This document shows positions 26,690-49,758 of a stretch of DNA of 64,000 bases, in pieces (within the stretch, counting starts at the first letter, position 1; every line of letters starts with the position of its first letter). Source of the DNA: Chaunax sp. Z400. Taxonomy: Eukaryota; Chordata; Actinopteri; Lophiiformes; Chaunacidae. The notes under the pieces were generated by a model. It ran no database searches, had not been told where the DNA came from, and saw nothing but the letters and a program-made list of their open reading frames with translations. Position numbers and translations under genes: made by a program. The stretch lies in contig CM075197.1 in assembly GCA_037577475.1 (NCBI GenBank), positions 17,236,018-17,300,017 on the forward strand, read 5' to 3'.

Positions 26690-26944
26690 ATTCAGCGGCT
26701 GAAATCAGCTCTTGTAGCAGGTCCCAGCATCTGACTCAGTTTGTTCAGTTGCAGCTAACGCGCTGCTGCATCGTCCTGCTCCTGAAAGCTTTTGCACGGC
26801 TTCATTTTAGTTTCCTGAAGGCATCTGTGACCAAATCAACGGAGAGACAGTCCTTCTCTTCAGGTGACTGCAGGCAGGAGGATTTAAATCCAACTCTTGC
26901 AGCTCAATCTTTGCTTTTTACAAAGGGCAGACAGTGGACAAACG
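26690..26944 (+). other. cacng5: Candidate 5' non-coding exon of cacng5
   Basis: The start-codon exon of cacng5 has a strong splice acceptor 63 bases before the ATG, which implies an upstream non-coding exon. The segment after the CT tract is moderately GC-rich for this region and ends at an AACG/GTATGT donor-like site (GT at 26945-26946). Start and identity are inference; RNA evidence would be needed. Confidence 0.3.
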
Positions 26945-28542
26945 GTATGTAATAAAGTCGAATTCAATGCATGTTATATTTACAGGTTATATGTTTTTAT
27001 TGCTGCTTATTCCAATGTGCTTCAAGTATTCACTGATCAATTGGAAGCTTGAAGTTTTAATACGGTCTTAGTCGTAGTATACTGTAGTCCTACTCCATGA
27101 TCCTACTGATATATTGAGATATAAAGCAAGATTTCTTTAAATGATAGTATTTTCTTAGAATATTAAGATTGCTGGAAACTACCACAAGACACGGTGCAGC
27201 CTCATGTCACTGTTACTCTATATAGAAGTATCAGGGTTGACAGCTGTTATTATGAAAACTACACTTACATTTTTCAATGGCAGTCACAAATAACAAATAA
27301 TTTGCAACGTATCATTGTTGGAAATGATGTTTCAGTGCCAAGGACAGATAGCTAGATTATTGATATCTGATGATGTGAGACAGAAAAAAAATATTTTCTT
27401 CCTGTTTAAGTGTTCTGTTTTTGTTGTTTTGGGGTTTTTTTTTTATTCACTTACCATGACTTTTCTACATTTTCTTAGCCTTGACATGTTTGCACACAGA
27501 TACAAAGACGTTTGATCTGAATTTGGATGTAACGAGGCTGTACAGTCATGACTACTGTGGCTCAATTTTCACACTTCTACATTTGATCAATCAATTCGAT
27601 GACTATTTTAAAGAGAGGAACACACATTTCAACATTTCGAGAACAACAATGAATTCGTCAAATGACTTTAATTCTTCCATGTTTCAACAGTGTGTAATAA
27701 CAAAACAGAATTTGGGCGAAATTCTTGGGCTTAATTCTAATAATAGCTTATTGCAACTTGTAAAGCTCTGCATTGTTTGTATTGATTATCATAATTCAGA
27801 CAAACATTACAATCAACCTCTCGCTGACAGTGTGTCCTCCAGCTGACTGTCCATAGATCATTCACGTGTCCTGAATGAGAATTAAGTTATCGCCTTGTCA
27901 CTGTAGATGATGTCTTTCTATGTGATCCATCAGCAAATTCCCTCCGTGACTTATGAATGCTTTTATGGATGTCACACCTTTATTCAAGGGCTGCTTTTCT
28001 GCTCTGACTCACGGCTGTAAAATGTCAAAAACCCAGTATTGGATTTCAAATAATGTAAGCGTTTGTATTCACAGTAATAGTCCTGTAGACCTGTAATGTC
28101 TCTCGGTCTGAAAAGTGTTTCTGGACTGAATAAGAACTTACTGTGGCTGTAAGACTTAAATGTCAGAGGAGGAGCAAGTACACGGGCTAAAGATTAAAAA
28201 TACTGCAAGTTTAAGTGGAAAATCGACCGTGCTGTCTGCCCACCAGTCAAAAACCTAAACTGGATATTGATTTAGATTTACCTACACAACAATCATACAA
28301 AGATGTTATTGATTCCTCCTGTCGCACAGCTGCCCTGACATTTCATAAGATGACCATCATGATGAGCAGATTTGACTCCCTTAAATCTCTCCAGCCTCAT
28401 TACAAACATGAAATATCATGTTGACCGGAGACAGAGATGAAGCTGACTGACAATGTTCTCCCTCCTCATCCTCTGTCTGTACCACCTGTCTTCTGACCCT
28501 CCTTTCCTGTTTTCTCAGTCGAGCTCAAAATGCACCTAACTA

Positions 28543-28543
<1 letters not shown>

Positions 28544-28581
<38 letters not shown>
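28544..28581. repeat. (AC)19 microsatellite
   Basis: Perfect AC run in the region upstream of the cacng5 start exon. Confidence 0.95.
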
Positions 28582-28583
<2 letters not shown>

Positions 28584-29035
28584 CTGCAAGGCTCTGACTG
28601 TCCAGTGAGGTGATTGTGTAAAACATTATTTGCACGATAATTCTACACAAGTTTCTCGTGGTAATTGGAAAAGCTGAATAGGCTGGAAAAGGTGACCAAT
28701 TCTGATCAAAAACCAGTGCAGATCTGCGTCTGATATCAAACTCAGGTTGCATGTTACACTGTGAATATACAGCAGCAACACACAACTGAAGCAGGGAGAT
28801 GAAATCTTTGCTTCCAGGAAGTATTCTGATTTTCACTTCTTCTTCCTCTTTGCAGCAAAACCCAGACCAGACTTGAAATAGTGGAGTTTCATCCATGTGA
28901 ACGCAGGGAGGCTTTCTAAAGATACAAACAGTGCATATGTACTGTGTTCAAAATTAGATAAATAAAATAAAAGTTAACATGAATTCATAATCTGAGAAAA
29001 TGCAGACATACAGTATAATGACTGTCCAATACATT

Positions 29036-29156
29036 TTAAAGGAATAGTGCAACATGTAGGGGGAAAGCTTTTTCACTTTCTTCTGTGAAAGAAATTTCAA
29101 AATCTGCTGAGGAAAACAGATAAATGTATTTCCCAATAGTTTGAAGTATTCCTTTC
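29036..29156. repeat. Short TTAA-ended inverted-repeat element (MITE-like)
   Basis: The left end TTAAAGGAATAGTGCAACAT matches, as a reverse complement, the right end near ATAGTTTGAAGTATTCCTTT (about 75 percent over 24 bases). TTAA at the left border is typical of piggyBac-type targets; the right TTAA is lost. Resembles common fish repeats. Confidence 0.5.
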
Positions 29157-29462
29157 CCAATTATAACAATTTTGGTTTGTCAGTCAACAAAAACAGGACA
29201 GAGACATACAGTATGTGATTGGTTCTTTGCTCAGTCAGACACTCAAATATCTGAAGCCCCTTTTTGCCATGATTGAGATATAAACACATTGATGGCATTG
29301 TAAACTAAAACAATTCATACTATTGATAATTTATAGTAACATCATCTGTATATTAGTTATATGATGTCTGATGTATTTTTTTTTCTTGATTTTAACTCTC
29401 CATATACTTCTTCCTTTACATTTCCATCAGTAATCCTGTCTTCCTTGCCCTTCCTCCTCCAG

Positions 29463-29525
29463 ATTACTTCTTGGACTTTTTCTTATTTTTAACCACTGAC
29501 TGCCAGAAGCTCCCCCCCTGTAACC
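29463..29525 (+). other. cacng5: cacng5 5' UTR in the start-codon exon
   Basis: A pyrimidine-rich run (CTTGCCCTTCCTCCTCCAG) ends in AG at 29461-29462, so splicing probably starts this exon at 29463. The 63 bases to the ATG are non-coding. The start context AACC-ATG-A has a purine at -3. Confidence 0.6.
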
Positions 29526-29721
29526 ATGAGTGCATGTGGCAGGAAGGCCCTGACATTGTTGAGCAGCGTCTTTGCAATCAGTGGCTTGGGGCTGCTGGGG
29601 GTGGCAGTTAGCACTGACTACTGGCTATACCTGGAGGAGGGCGTCATTTTGCCTCTGAACCAGAGCGCTAAGATCAAGACCTCTCTACATTCGGGCCTCT
29701 GGAGAGTCTGCTTCCTGGCTG
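29526..29721 (+). CDS. cacng5: cacng5 exon 1: start, TM1, extracellular loop
   Basis: 196 bp. It starts at the ATG and reads MSACGRKALTLLSSVFAISG onward to GLWRVCFLA plus the first base of a Gly codon. Phase continuity with exon 2 forces the splice at GCTG/GTTGGT. A better-looking GTAACG donor 4 bases downstream would shift the frame. Confidence 0.92.
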
Positions 29722-29958
29722 GTTGGTAACGAGTCTGAGGATGTGTGGCTTTGGTTTCTCTGTACTCCTGAAATTTGACATTTATTGGTGCGTAAATCAT
29801 AGATCCATGTAAAGGATTAGATTTTATAGTATAATACTGCTCTTGTACTGTGCAGCACTGTGTACTGTGTAGTAGCAGCAATGATTTGTCCTTGTCACAA
29901 TGGCATATCGTCACTTCATCAGCTTTGACAAATGACGACATTCACAACTATCTCATTG

Positions 29959-29994
<36 letters not shown>

Positions 29995-32900
29995 TTGTGA
30001 GTAAGTGTGGACACGAAGCAGGGTGAGAAAAACAACAGCAAAGAGATGTAAAGAGTGTTTGTTAAACCAGATGCATTTAGGGTACATTCAGTCCTGCAGC
30101 ATTGTTATATGCACACACAAACACATGCAAACTTGCACCTACGTGTCTCCAGAGACATGTCATCTCATCTTGCCACTGAAGTAACTGCTGGATAATTCCA
30201 GCTGGTGACTGTGTGTCACTGTGTGTGACTGTGTGTGACTGTGTGTGACGCTGAAGTGAGAATATCAAGGGTGTGATGTAACTGGCACTTTTTAAAAAAA
30301 CGTTGATGAGAAAAGTTGAATATGTCTATCTAAAAATATAGGAAATTTTGCATTAAGAATGTTTCACAGTATGGAAAAAAACATACCTTTTAGATAATAG
30401 AAACTATTAAGTCCATTAAATAACATGGCCTGTATGTTCTATATATGTTGTTTGTGTTGCCTCTCATGCAAAACTAATACAGAAAAAAAGATTTATATAT
30501 AATTTCGATGGGGTCATTTACCAGGAAACCAGCAGACATTGAGTGAGAGTCATGGTAGACCCTGGACAAGTCACCAGTTCATCACAGGGTCAACACAGAA
30601 AGACCAACCAACCATTCACACTCACATCCATGAGCAATTTAGAGCCACCAAATCACCTATTTTGCATGTTTTTGGACTGTGGGAGGAAGCCAGAATAACC
30701 AGAAGGGAACCCATGCAGACACGGGGAGAACATCCAAACTCCACAAATACCTGGAAAATCATATTCTTTTGGTAACACATAAACTTCTGATGATCAACAC
30801 ATGATTTCAAATTCTAGGAGAAGGTTCCCAGGTTTAAGGAATTACGTGGTATTATTGTACATGAGGCAGACCCGAGTAAAGCATGGTGACATCACTATGG
30901 TGTGTGCTAGATGCAATGATACAATGTTTGATTAGTGATTAAATGGTGTAGGTGGAGGTATGTGCTCCCTGAATCCTTTTAGTTAATGTTATTCAATAAC
31001 TTTTTGCCCAATTATAAGACACCTCTAATGTTAAATTGTCCCTCGTACTATACCCCTCTCTGTGTGTTTCCATCAAGCATTACCTGACCTCCACACCAAC
31101 CTGCACACCTGCTCCAAATTACCTCACCAGCTCCACAGTACACTATAGTGTATATACCTGCCCCTTTGTTCCATCTCAGCTGTACTGATTGAGCTTTCCT
31201 GTGTCTTTTTGTTCCTGTCTACCATGTAATGACCCCACGCCTGCCCTTTTTGGACTTCCTCTTCCCCGGTTTTGGACAATTCTCTCTCTGTTGATCTTAC
31301 AAATCCATCTCCCACTATCCTCGTCTCTCTCCTTCATCATGTCTCAAAACTCTGTCTCAACATTTTCTTCTCTTTCCCCTTCAGGCGAAGAGTCCGGTCG
31401 CTGCTTTGCCACTGCGTACATCATGCCCATGAATGTCCAGTTGATGTCAGAGTCCATAGTAAACATGCTCAGTGAGTAAACAACTCCAACCTCCAAGAGC
31501 AGTTTTACTGATTAAAAGTCAAGGAGCCTTCTTGAGGTTGCCCACTTCAACAGTCAAGGGTATTTGTAGGGCAAAAGTGTGTCACTGGTGCTCTGTGCCC
31601 TCCTCTCCAGAACATAGCTCTGTAAAATTAGCTTTTTACAGACAATTCCCCTCACAGATCATTCAGTCTATCTCAGTGTTGAAGCTTCACTGAGGAATAC
31701 ATCCATTGTAGTGAGTCATTGTAATAAGTTCTGATATTTTACTCCATTCTTGAACATATCTAGCAAAGGAACCAATAAAGATCAAATGTCTACATTTCCT
31801 CTTCATTTCTAGATCGATTGTTCAATATAATGCCTTATAATTCGGATAGATCGACAAAATATTGCTCATTTTCACTTTGAGATTAGATTAGATACTCTAA
31901 AATTCATATGTCTATACGTGTCTATCTGCAAACATAGTAATAATTGTTTTTTTGACATGATGACTGGCCACTTCGTTGTGTGTTGTGGGGTTAAAGAGCA
32001 GCTTTCCTCCTCCTCAGAGATGATCCGCTCAGCCACTCCATTCCCTCTGGTCAGCCTCTTCTTCATGTTCATTGGCTTCGTCCTCAACAACATTGGCCAC
32101 GTTCGGCCTCACCGCACCATCCTGGCGTTTGTCTCTGGAATCTTCTTCATCCTCTCAGGTACACCGGTCTTTTCCTCTCTTGTCATGTCTCTGTTCCTTC
32201 TTCTTCTTGTTTTTAATTTGGTTTTACTCCTCCATCTCTCAGGGCTGGCTCTGGTGGTGGGTCTGGTGCTGTACATCTCCAGTATAAATGATGAAATGCT
32301 GAACAGGACGAAGAACAGTGAGGCCTTTTTCACCTATAAGTACAGCTGGTCATTTGCCTTTGCTGCCATCTCCTTCCTCCTGACTGAAGTGAGCAATTGA
32401 CAATAGATTATAACAATTTGTAAGGCTGTCTAGCACTGCTGCAATCATGCTCTGAACTTTTACTGGAACAACTGACAATTAAATAAGAGTGATTTAAGTT
32501 TCCCCACAGTTTCTTTCACAGTTTTAGAAGTATATTTCAACATTCTTGGGTACACTTGTACTTTCTAGTGCAATCAATGCAATCAATACAACTGTCTTGT
32601 CAAAGTCTACTTTTACTATACTCCCAATGTTCAGGGTTTCTTGTTTGTTTTGGATGCTGTCATTTTAATATGGCACTGAGGTGATAATGGTGGTATATAT
32701 TGGACATATTGGTGTTTCTAATATTTTTCCCACTCATGTATGTAAATAGAACAGGCAGGATTTTGAAACAACTCTCAATATAATGTAGTCCAGTGCAGCC
32801 AGCACCTTCAACTATGACCTCAGTAATAAGCATACAATTTAATTTAAACATTTACTTCCATTATGAAACGATACAATATGATGATATGATTACTATATGA

Positions 32901-33973
32901 TATACAATATACTATATTCAATACATGATACACGATACGATATGATATAAAATGATAACATACAATACAATACAGTGTTGCCGTATTTGGCAATTGCCAT
33001 GCCCCATTTAATATTCATCTACCAGAGGGTAACAGCTAGTGCTCTGAGTGAAGGACATGGGACGGATCAGCCAGTACTCTCAGTGCTCTTCTAAAGCACA
33101 GACTGTTCATAAATAGATTGAAAGGTATTCTTTGTTCCCTTTGATTTTAATGGAGGTATGAATGAGATGGGCCAGCCTGGATTGTAAATGAAGTGAAAGA
33201 CATCAAAAACTGAACATTAGGTTTGTGAGACAGCTGCCATGGCAGGGCTGTTGTGTTGGAATCCATTGAACTGTGCAGGTCTACCTGTTACATATTATTA
33301 TTGTGTGTCTAGTGTATTATTGTGTCTGCCCTCACGCAGTTGACTAGGGTGAATGCACAGTGGACACTGCCCTCCAGTGGTCACAGAAGAACTGCAACAT
33401 TAAATCAATCACTAACTCACACTGTTAATAGCAATGTAATTGATATGAATAGGAATATTTGCATATGAATATTAATGTGATCATTACAAATAATAGCTGA
33501 CATCAGTATTAATCATTAATAATAATCTACTGTTTAAAGAATTTTTCTGCTCTGGACTTTTTTAAACTGCTGATGGTGGTTGTAATTTCTAATGTTACTT
33601 TGGAATGCATTATATTATTAATTAAATAGTTTCTTCCACTTGAACTTGTCCTTTCATGTGTATGGTTCTGATGACTTTCTTTCAGTTTAATGTGTCCCTT
33701 CTTACATTGCAGAGTGCAGGTGTCATGTCTGTCTACCTGTTCATGAAGCGCTACACAACAGAGGAGATCTACCAGCCTCATCACACCAGTTTCTACCGCC
33801 CTCGTCTCAGCAACTGCTCCGGCCACTCCGGCCAGTTTCTGCACCCAGAGGCTTGGTCCCGTGGGCGAAGTCCCTCTGACATCTCGAGTGAAGCTTCACT
33901 TCAAATGAGTGCCAGCTACCCGGCTCTCCTCAAAAGCCCCGACTATGATCAGGTCTCATCTTCACCCTGCTGA
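29526..33973 (+). CDS. cacng5: Voltage-dependent calcium channel gamma-5 subunit (TARP family), complete, 5 exons
   Basis: Four-pass membrane protein of the claudin-like CACNG/TARP family. Gamma-5 and gamma-7 form the type II TARP pair that modulates AMPA receptor gating. The join is 29526-29721, 31385-31471, 32018-32158, 32243-32388, 33713-33973, giving 276 residues, about the family length (275 in human). TM1 is near residues 8-28. The first extracellular loop has the N-glycosylation sequon NQS and the family GLWRVC motif. TM2 (PFPLVSLFFMFIGFVLNN), TM3 (ILAFVSGIFFILSG onward) and TM4 (SFAFAAISFLLTE onward) follow. The cytoplasmic tail has FYRPRLSNCS and RGRSPSDISSEASLQM and ends SSSPC, lacking the TTPV PDZ end of type I TARPs. 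The N-terminus MSACGRKALTLLSSVFA and SATPFPLVSLFFMFIG fit gamma-5 rather than gamma-7. The exon 1 donor is weak (GTTGGT). Confidence 0.95.
29959..29994. repeat. Compound (GT)6(GA)12 microsatellite
   Basis: Lies in cacng5 intron 1, about 240 bases after exon 1. Confidence 0.95.
30207..30249. repeat. 10-base minisatellite, four units
   Basis: Four tandem units of GACTGTGTGT-type sequence with one base variant, in cacng5 intron 1. Confidence 0.9.
30535..30744 (-). repeat. tRNA-derived-type SINE, middle fragment
   Basis: Reads CCCTGGACAAGTCACCAGTT, ACCATTCACACTCACA, GGACTGTGGGAGGAAGCC and ACACGGGGAGAACAT, the central part of the same repeat family as 1763-1876, in opposite orientation. Confidence 0.75.
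31385..31471 (+). CDS. cacng5: cacng5 exon 2: first extracellular loop
   Basis: 87 bp after TTTCCCCTTCAG, ending before GTGAGT. It encodes GEESGRCFATAYIMPMNVQL, then MSESIVNML. The Cys pairs with that in the GLWRVC motif in claudin-type folds. The last base begins the Lys of KMIRSATPF. Confidence 0.93.
32018..32158 (+). CDS. cacng5: cacng5 exon 3: TM2 and start of TM3
   Basis: 141 bp after CTCCTCCTCAG, ending before GTACAC. It encodes MIRSATPFPLVSLFFMFIGF, then VLNNIGHVRPHRTILAFVSG and IFFILS. 141 bp is the usual size of this exon in the CACNG family. Confidence 0.95.
32243..32388 (+). CDS. cacng5: cacng5 exon 4: rest of TM3, second loop, start of TM4
   Basis: 146 bp after CATCTCTCAG, ending before GTGAGC. 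It encodes LALVVGLVLYISSINDEMLN, then RTKNSEAFFTYKYSWSFAFA and AISFLLTE. The intron before it is only 84 bp. Confidence 0.95.
32868..32972. repeat. Degenerate ATACAATATG/GATAT-rich simple repeat
   Basis: About 105 bases made of interleaved GATATGAT, ATACAATA and TATACAAT units between cacng5 exons 4 and 5. Confidence 0.8.
33713..33973 (+). CDS. cacng5: cacng5 exon 5: end of TM4 and cytoplasmic tail, stop
   Basis: 261 bp after CTTACATTGCAG, with TGA at 33971-33973. It starts SAGVMSVYLFMKRYTTEEIY and ends DYDQVSSSPC. The tail has the conserved PRLSNCS and Arg-Gly-Arg-Ser-Pro-Ser phospho-type motifs. Confidence 0.95.
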   Translation, partial: SAGVMSVYLFMKRYTTEEIYQPHHTSFYRPRLSNCSGHSGQFLHPEAWSRGRSPSDISSEASLQMSASYPALLKSPDYDQVSSSPC

Positions 33974-34450
33974 GTCATCACAAGAGAAGCCACCTAAAGG
34001 GGACTTAAGGGACAGTGAAGGATCACACATGGTCACAAGGACAGTTTTCATTCAAGAACATTACACAACTTAGATCTTTTAATGAGTTTGATATTTTTCA
34101 GAGGTGCAGCTTTGAATGTGGCCTGAGGATTTGGAAATATGTCCTTCTGATCTGCCTGTGCTTTTTGTATCAGATCAGATGTTTTTGAGGAATTAGTTGT
34201 AACAGAATCTGTGTTTTTAATTGGTGGATTTCTCTGGGTTTTAGAAAAAACAACCCATGATTATGGTGGTGTTCATTTCTGCAAACGTCTCAAAAGGCTG
34301 TAATCAGTAGTTTACCTAGTTTTAAGTTAAATTCTGTATTTTGGTTTAATTGTGTCTGTGCAGTTTACCCTCCAGTGCCTCATAGCTGTTTTCTTTTTGT
34401 GAATATTTTGACTTCCTTACTTTGCAATAAATGTTTCTAATGCTTTAGAC
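33974..34450 (+). other. cacng5: cacng5 3' UTR
   Basis: About 480 bases between the stop codon and an AATAAA at 34426-34431, which is followed by T-rich sequence. Short compared with many TARP 3' UTRs, so a longer alternative end is possible. Confidence 0.6.
34426..34431 (+). promoter_or_regulatory. cacng5: Polyadenylation signal AATAAA for cacng5
   Basis: Canonical hexamer in TTTGCAATAAATG, on the coding strand about 450 bases after the stop. Confidence 0.6.
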
Positions 34451-36021
34451 CCTTCTTTGTCTTACTCTTGACTGTGGCAGCATTGATGGATCTTCCCGAA
34501 GACAAAACCTCACACATTAGACAAACTTAAACCTTTCTCCCAAAGCAAAACCCCATAGAGTAAAGACTGTCATGTATGTAATTTTAATACAACTGTGTAT
34601 CTATCTTTAGACGCTGCTTTGTCTCTAACATCTTGACTATCTAAGGAAGGAGACAATTCCTCCATGATGGTCACAACTGCAGGACAGGAGAATGTTCTGC
34701 TCGACTGAAACAGCTGACATGACAGATTTGTTGTATATTTTTTATCATATGTACAGCTGTTGGTCATTGAATGAATTCATGGTAAGTTGATGTAAAGATG
34801 ATTCTGCATATGTAGTGCTGTTATTCTGATTCTTGATGAAGTTGCACTGCGGAGAATTCCACTGCAAAAAAAAAAAAAAATAGTCTGTATTTTTTTATTT
34901 CAATGATTCTACATTTATCCACCAGAGATCGGTGCTTTGTCATTTTTCTCAGTTGCTTTGCCACAATTGTCAAATAAAAATAATGATTCTTTAAAAACTT
35001 TGCATGAACTGTCACACTTTTATGTCCTTGGTTGATCCAGTGATGGGTTGAATTAATGCTGGTGGTCAAAATGGATTTTACTGGGCTTTATAATAAACTG
35101 GTCTTCTCAGTCTACAACTCCTGTTCCAAAAACATTAGGCCCTTTTGTAAAATGTAATGGCAGCTCACTTTCCCAATTATGTCATTGCACCTAAAAGCAA
35201 TAGTCCCATGATAGTTTGATCCTCATAATAAGACCTGACCATGAAAACCCACCCCTAGAATGTGGAATCTCATCGGTATCATTACTGATTTGATTTTCTT
35301 CACAAATGTGCTTTTCTTCAGGATGTAGCTCAGTAACTTTAGAAGATACATCAAATCTTACACCTAATGTAATCAGCACAGTTTATGCTACTATTTATGC
35401 TACTATTTATCTCACAGTAGTGAATTTTCCCATGAACCCTATATATTTAAACATTCAGGATCCAGATCAGACTTTGATGTGTGCTAGATCTTGTGGGAAT
35501 GTCATCATGTTATTTTTGTCCAATAATTGTACACATTATCCATGAAGTTAGAGGCAAAAATCTTGTAACTGTTCCTTATTATCGTACATATTTGACATTA
35601 TTGAATCTATGACTTTACAAAACAACTGTAGAGGGCGCTCTCTCCCCAGTCATCCTGACCAACATCTCATCTTAGGCAGATTTCACTCAGAGACTCAACA
35701 TGTTTTCCTCCATGTTTCCCATTCAAACATTGCTCTGCAGGACTGATATTCATTCAGATGGCCCCTCTCTGAACCTCATGAGAATTATCTGTATGATTAA
35801 TTAATCATAGCTTATTACTTATGCAAATATGTAGGTCAAGACGAGCATCATTAATAAATACACCATAGAACTGCTGTAAGCTTAATGTATACTTTATATA
35901 TATATGTATATATATATAGATACAACATGACCAATAGCTTTTACAGAGAATATAAAAGGTAACTATAAGCCCACATAGGGCAGTAGAAGATAATATTCTG
36001 CCCTGACCACAAGGCTTTCAT
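34451..36021. other. Intergenic region between convergent cacng5 and cyth3
   Basis: Tail-to-tail spacer. It contains the second copy of a diverged repeat (35189-35384), a short fragment near 35123-35160 resembling the repeat at 9919-10125, and a TATA-type AT run at 35894-35920. No gene recognised. Confidence 0.6.
35189..35384. repeat. Copy 2 of a diverged dispersed repeat
   Basis: Partner of 11489-11710, same strand, about 24 kb away and about 25 bases shorter through internal indels. Located in the spacer after cacng5. Confidence 0.75.
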
Positions 36022-37952
36022 TTTATTTTACAATCACATAGAAAACTACTGTTATTTATAGCTTTTTGACATCATCATCATCACTGATAGTACTTTGCTA
36101 TAATCATAATCATCATTAACATCGAACATCTTTTTCACAATAATCTTTATCATCATTGGAAATACAACCATCTTTCCTCTCTCATTAGTCATGGCTTTTT
36201 AACAGTATTGTCACAGTTTCTGACTCATATTCTCCTCCACATCATCATCGTCATCAGTTTTCTTATGATTGTGTTAAAGGCTTTTGTACAGAAGACCCCA
36301 AACTTCAGCTGATGCAAACTCCTGCCTGTAGGCTCAAACATGTTACACAAAGTGTGCATACTACAACAAAGAGACTAGAAACCTATACATTATATGTACA
36401 TACATAACTTAAGCATACATCGTTTTACATTTACAGGTAGTATTAAACCATTTCACAAATGAAAATAAATACAAAATGATAGTTGGCTGAATTTATATAT
36501 ATTTTTAAAGAGGAACACAAAAGCAAGCAAGCATCTTTTAGGAGTACGAGTTGGAAACAAGATCACGACAATACATCGACCTACACTAGCATAGGTCATA
36601 AACAAGAAGGGAGAAAAGCTTAATCGGACTGTTACCCTATTGGGCCATTGCACAGCCATAAATAAAACCTACCCAGCAGAGTGAAGAAGACTTTCCCAAA
36701 GGAAAGTTTAAAGTTACAATCCTTAAGATTTTCATATAACCACAGCCTGCTTTTGTTACTATTTATGGTCAGCATTTCATCTGCAATAGAGAAATTCATC
36801 TACTTACATTCTGTAAATACCTCTATAAATACTAGTTTTCATTGGTGGCACACGCTGCCATGTCCTGCTGGGTTTAAACAGCCTTCACATGGACAAAAGG
36901 TTAACATGAAATCTGGAAATGGTTGCAATTATTATCGACTGATTTCTATATTAAATCAATGTTGTTGTAGAAGTATTTGCTTAACGTAATGATAAACTGC
37001 TCTTGCTGTTAGCATCATTAAACAGGACTGAAATCTTAAGGATTATAACTCATCTAAAGCCTTGGCAAAAGCTCATGTTCTACTTAACTAAAATAAAAAG
37101 TATGCACATTTCAAAATCCTCTGCTCCACACAAATAAATGAAATCAGCCCAGCTGACTCCAGACTGTAATGATCTGTTAGGAACCTAAATGTAAGCCAGC
37201 ACTCTTCTCTGAGATCACTCTGAGCAGGGCTTCAGCCATGATGGCACCAGTGGTGGGGAATTCAGCACCAGAGATGAAGACACGGTCCAGGTGAGGTTAG
37301 ACTGCATTCATGTTCCCGCCACCTCCCATATGTCTCCTCTTCCCGCCCTCCTTCCTCCAAACATCTCCACCCACACACACATACCATGCCCTGTGTAGTT
37401 GACCATGCATCTGAATTTTGAATTACAACGTTTTCATAAAGCCCAGTGAAGACAACGCTTTCACGACTTTATGGCCCATACTGCAGCTGCTGTGTACATT
37501 AATAGCATGCACACTGCTACTTACTGTACACACATACACACACACACAAACCATTGGTTTATAAATATCCACATGCATGCATGTGCACGTGAAACATAGA
37601 AGTTGTGCTTTAGGGAGACCAGGAAACAGGTTATGACCATGAGAGGGAGGTAGGGGGCGTGTATGAGATGGAGGAGAAACAAACTGGTAGGTTGGTTGTT
37701 CATGTGCCGCTCCATGCAAGAATTAAGTACATGTCTGAGATTTCTGGAGCTCTGCTGTCCCCCTAGTGGTGTGTGAGGTCTCCCAAACAAGTGCACATGT
37801 GACTCGGACAAAGTCCAGGGGGAACTGAGGTTTGGCTTCAGGGGGCAAAGTCCTCCCTTGGGTTGACCAGCGGTGAACCAGCTTGTAGTAAGTGGTTTAT
37901 GTGTTCATGAGGGAGAGATGGAGGCAATGGAGGCACAGAAGATTGTCCCTTT
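36022..37952 (-). other. cyth3: Probable cyth3 3' UTR
   Basis: Sequence downstream of the cyth3 stop on the minus strand. I see no splice-consistent coding exon. The first reverse-complement AATAAA that I noticed reading away from the stop is at 36022-36027, implying a UTR of about 1.9 kb. It is rich in ATG/CAT trinucleotide runs at its distal end. The end point is inferred. Confidence 0.4.

Positions 37953-49758
<11,806 letters not shown>

Larger units (their letters stand above)
25311..29462. other. Intergenic / cacng5 5' region
   Basis: Between the prkca poly(A) signal and the cacng5 start-codon exon. It holds a CT repeat (26617-26668), a candidate non-coding first exon of cacng5 just after it, a CA repeat (28544-28581) and a TTAA-ended repeat (29036-29156). 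The 26060-26345 segment has the compositional look of an old retroelement end. No other gene recognised. Confidence 0.6.

Noticed and set aside
27481..27846. 121-codon open frame upstream of cacng5
   Set aside because: Composition looks random (Asn/Ser/His-rich), with no start context, no splice signals and no known family.
31918..32017. Upstream extension of the cacng5 exon 3 frame to an ATG at 31918
   Set aside because: The splice acceptor at 32016-32017 and phase with exon 2 explain the coding start; the extension is intron.
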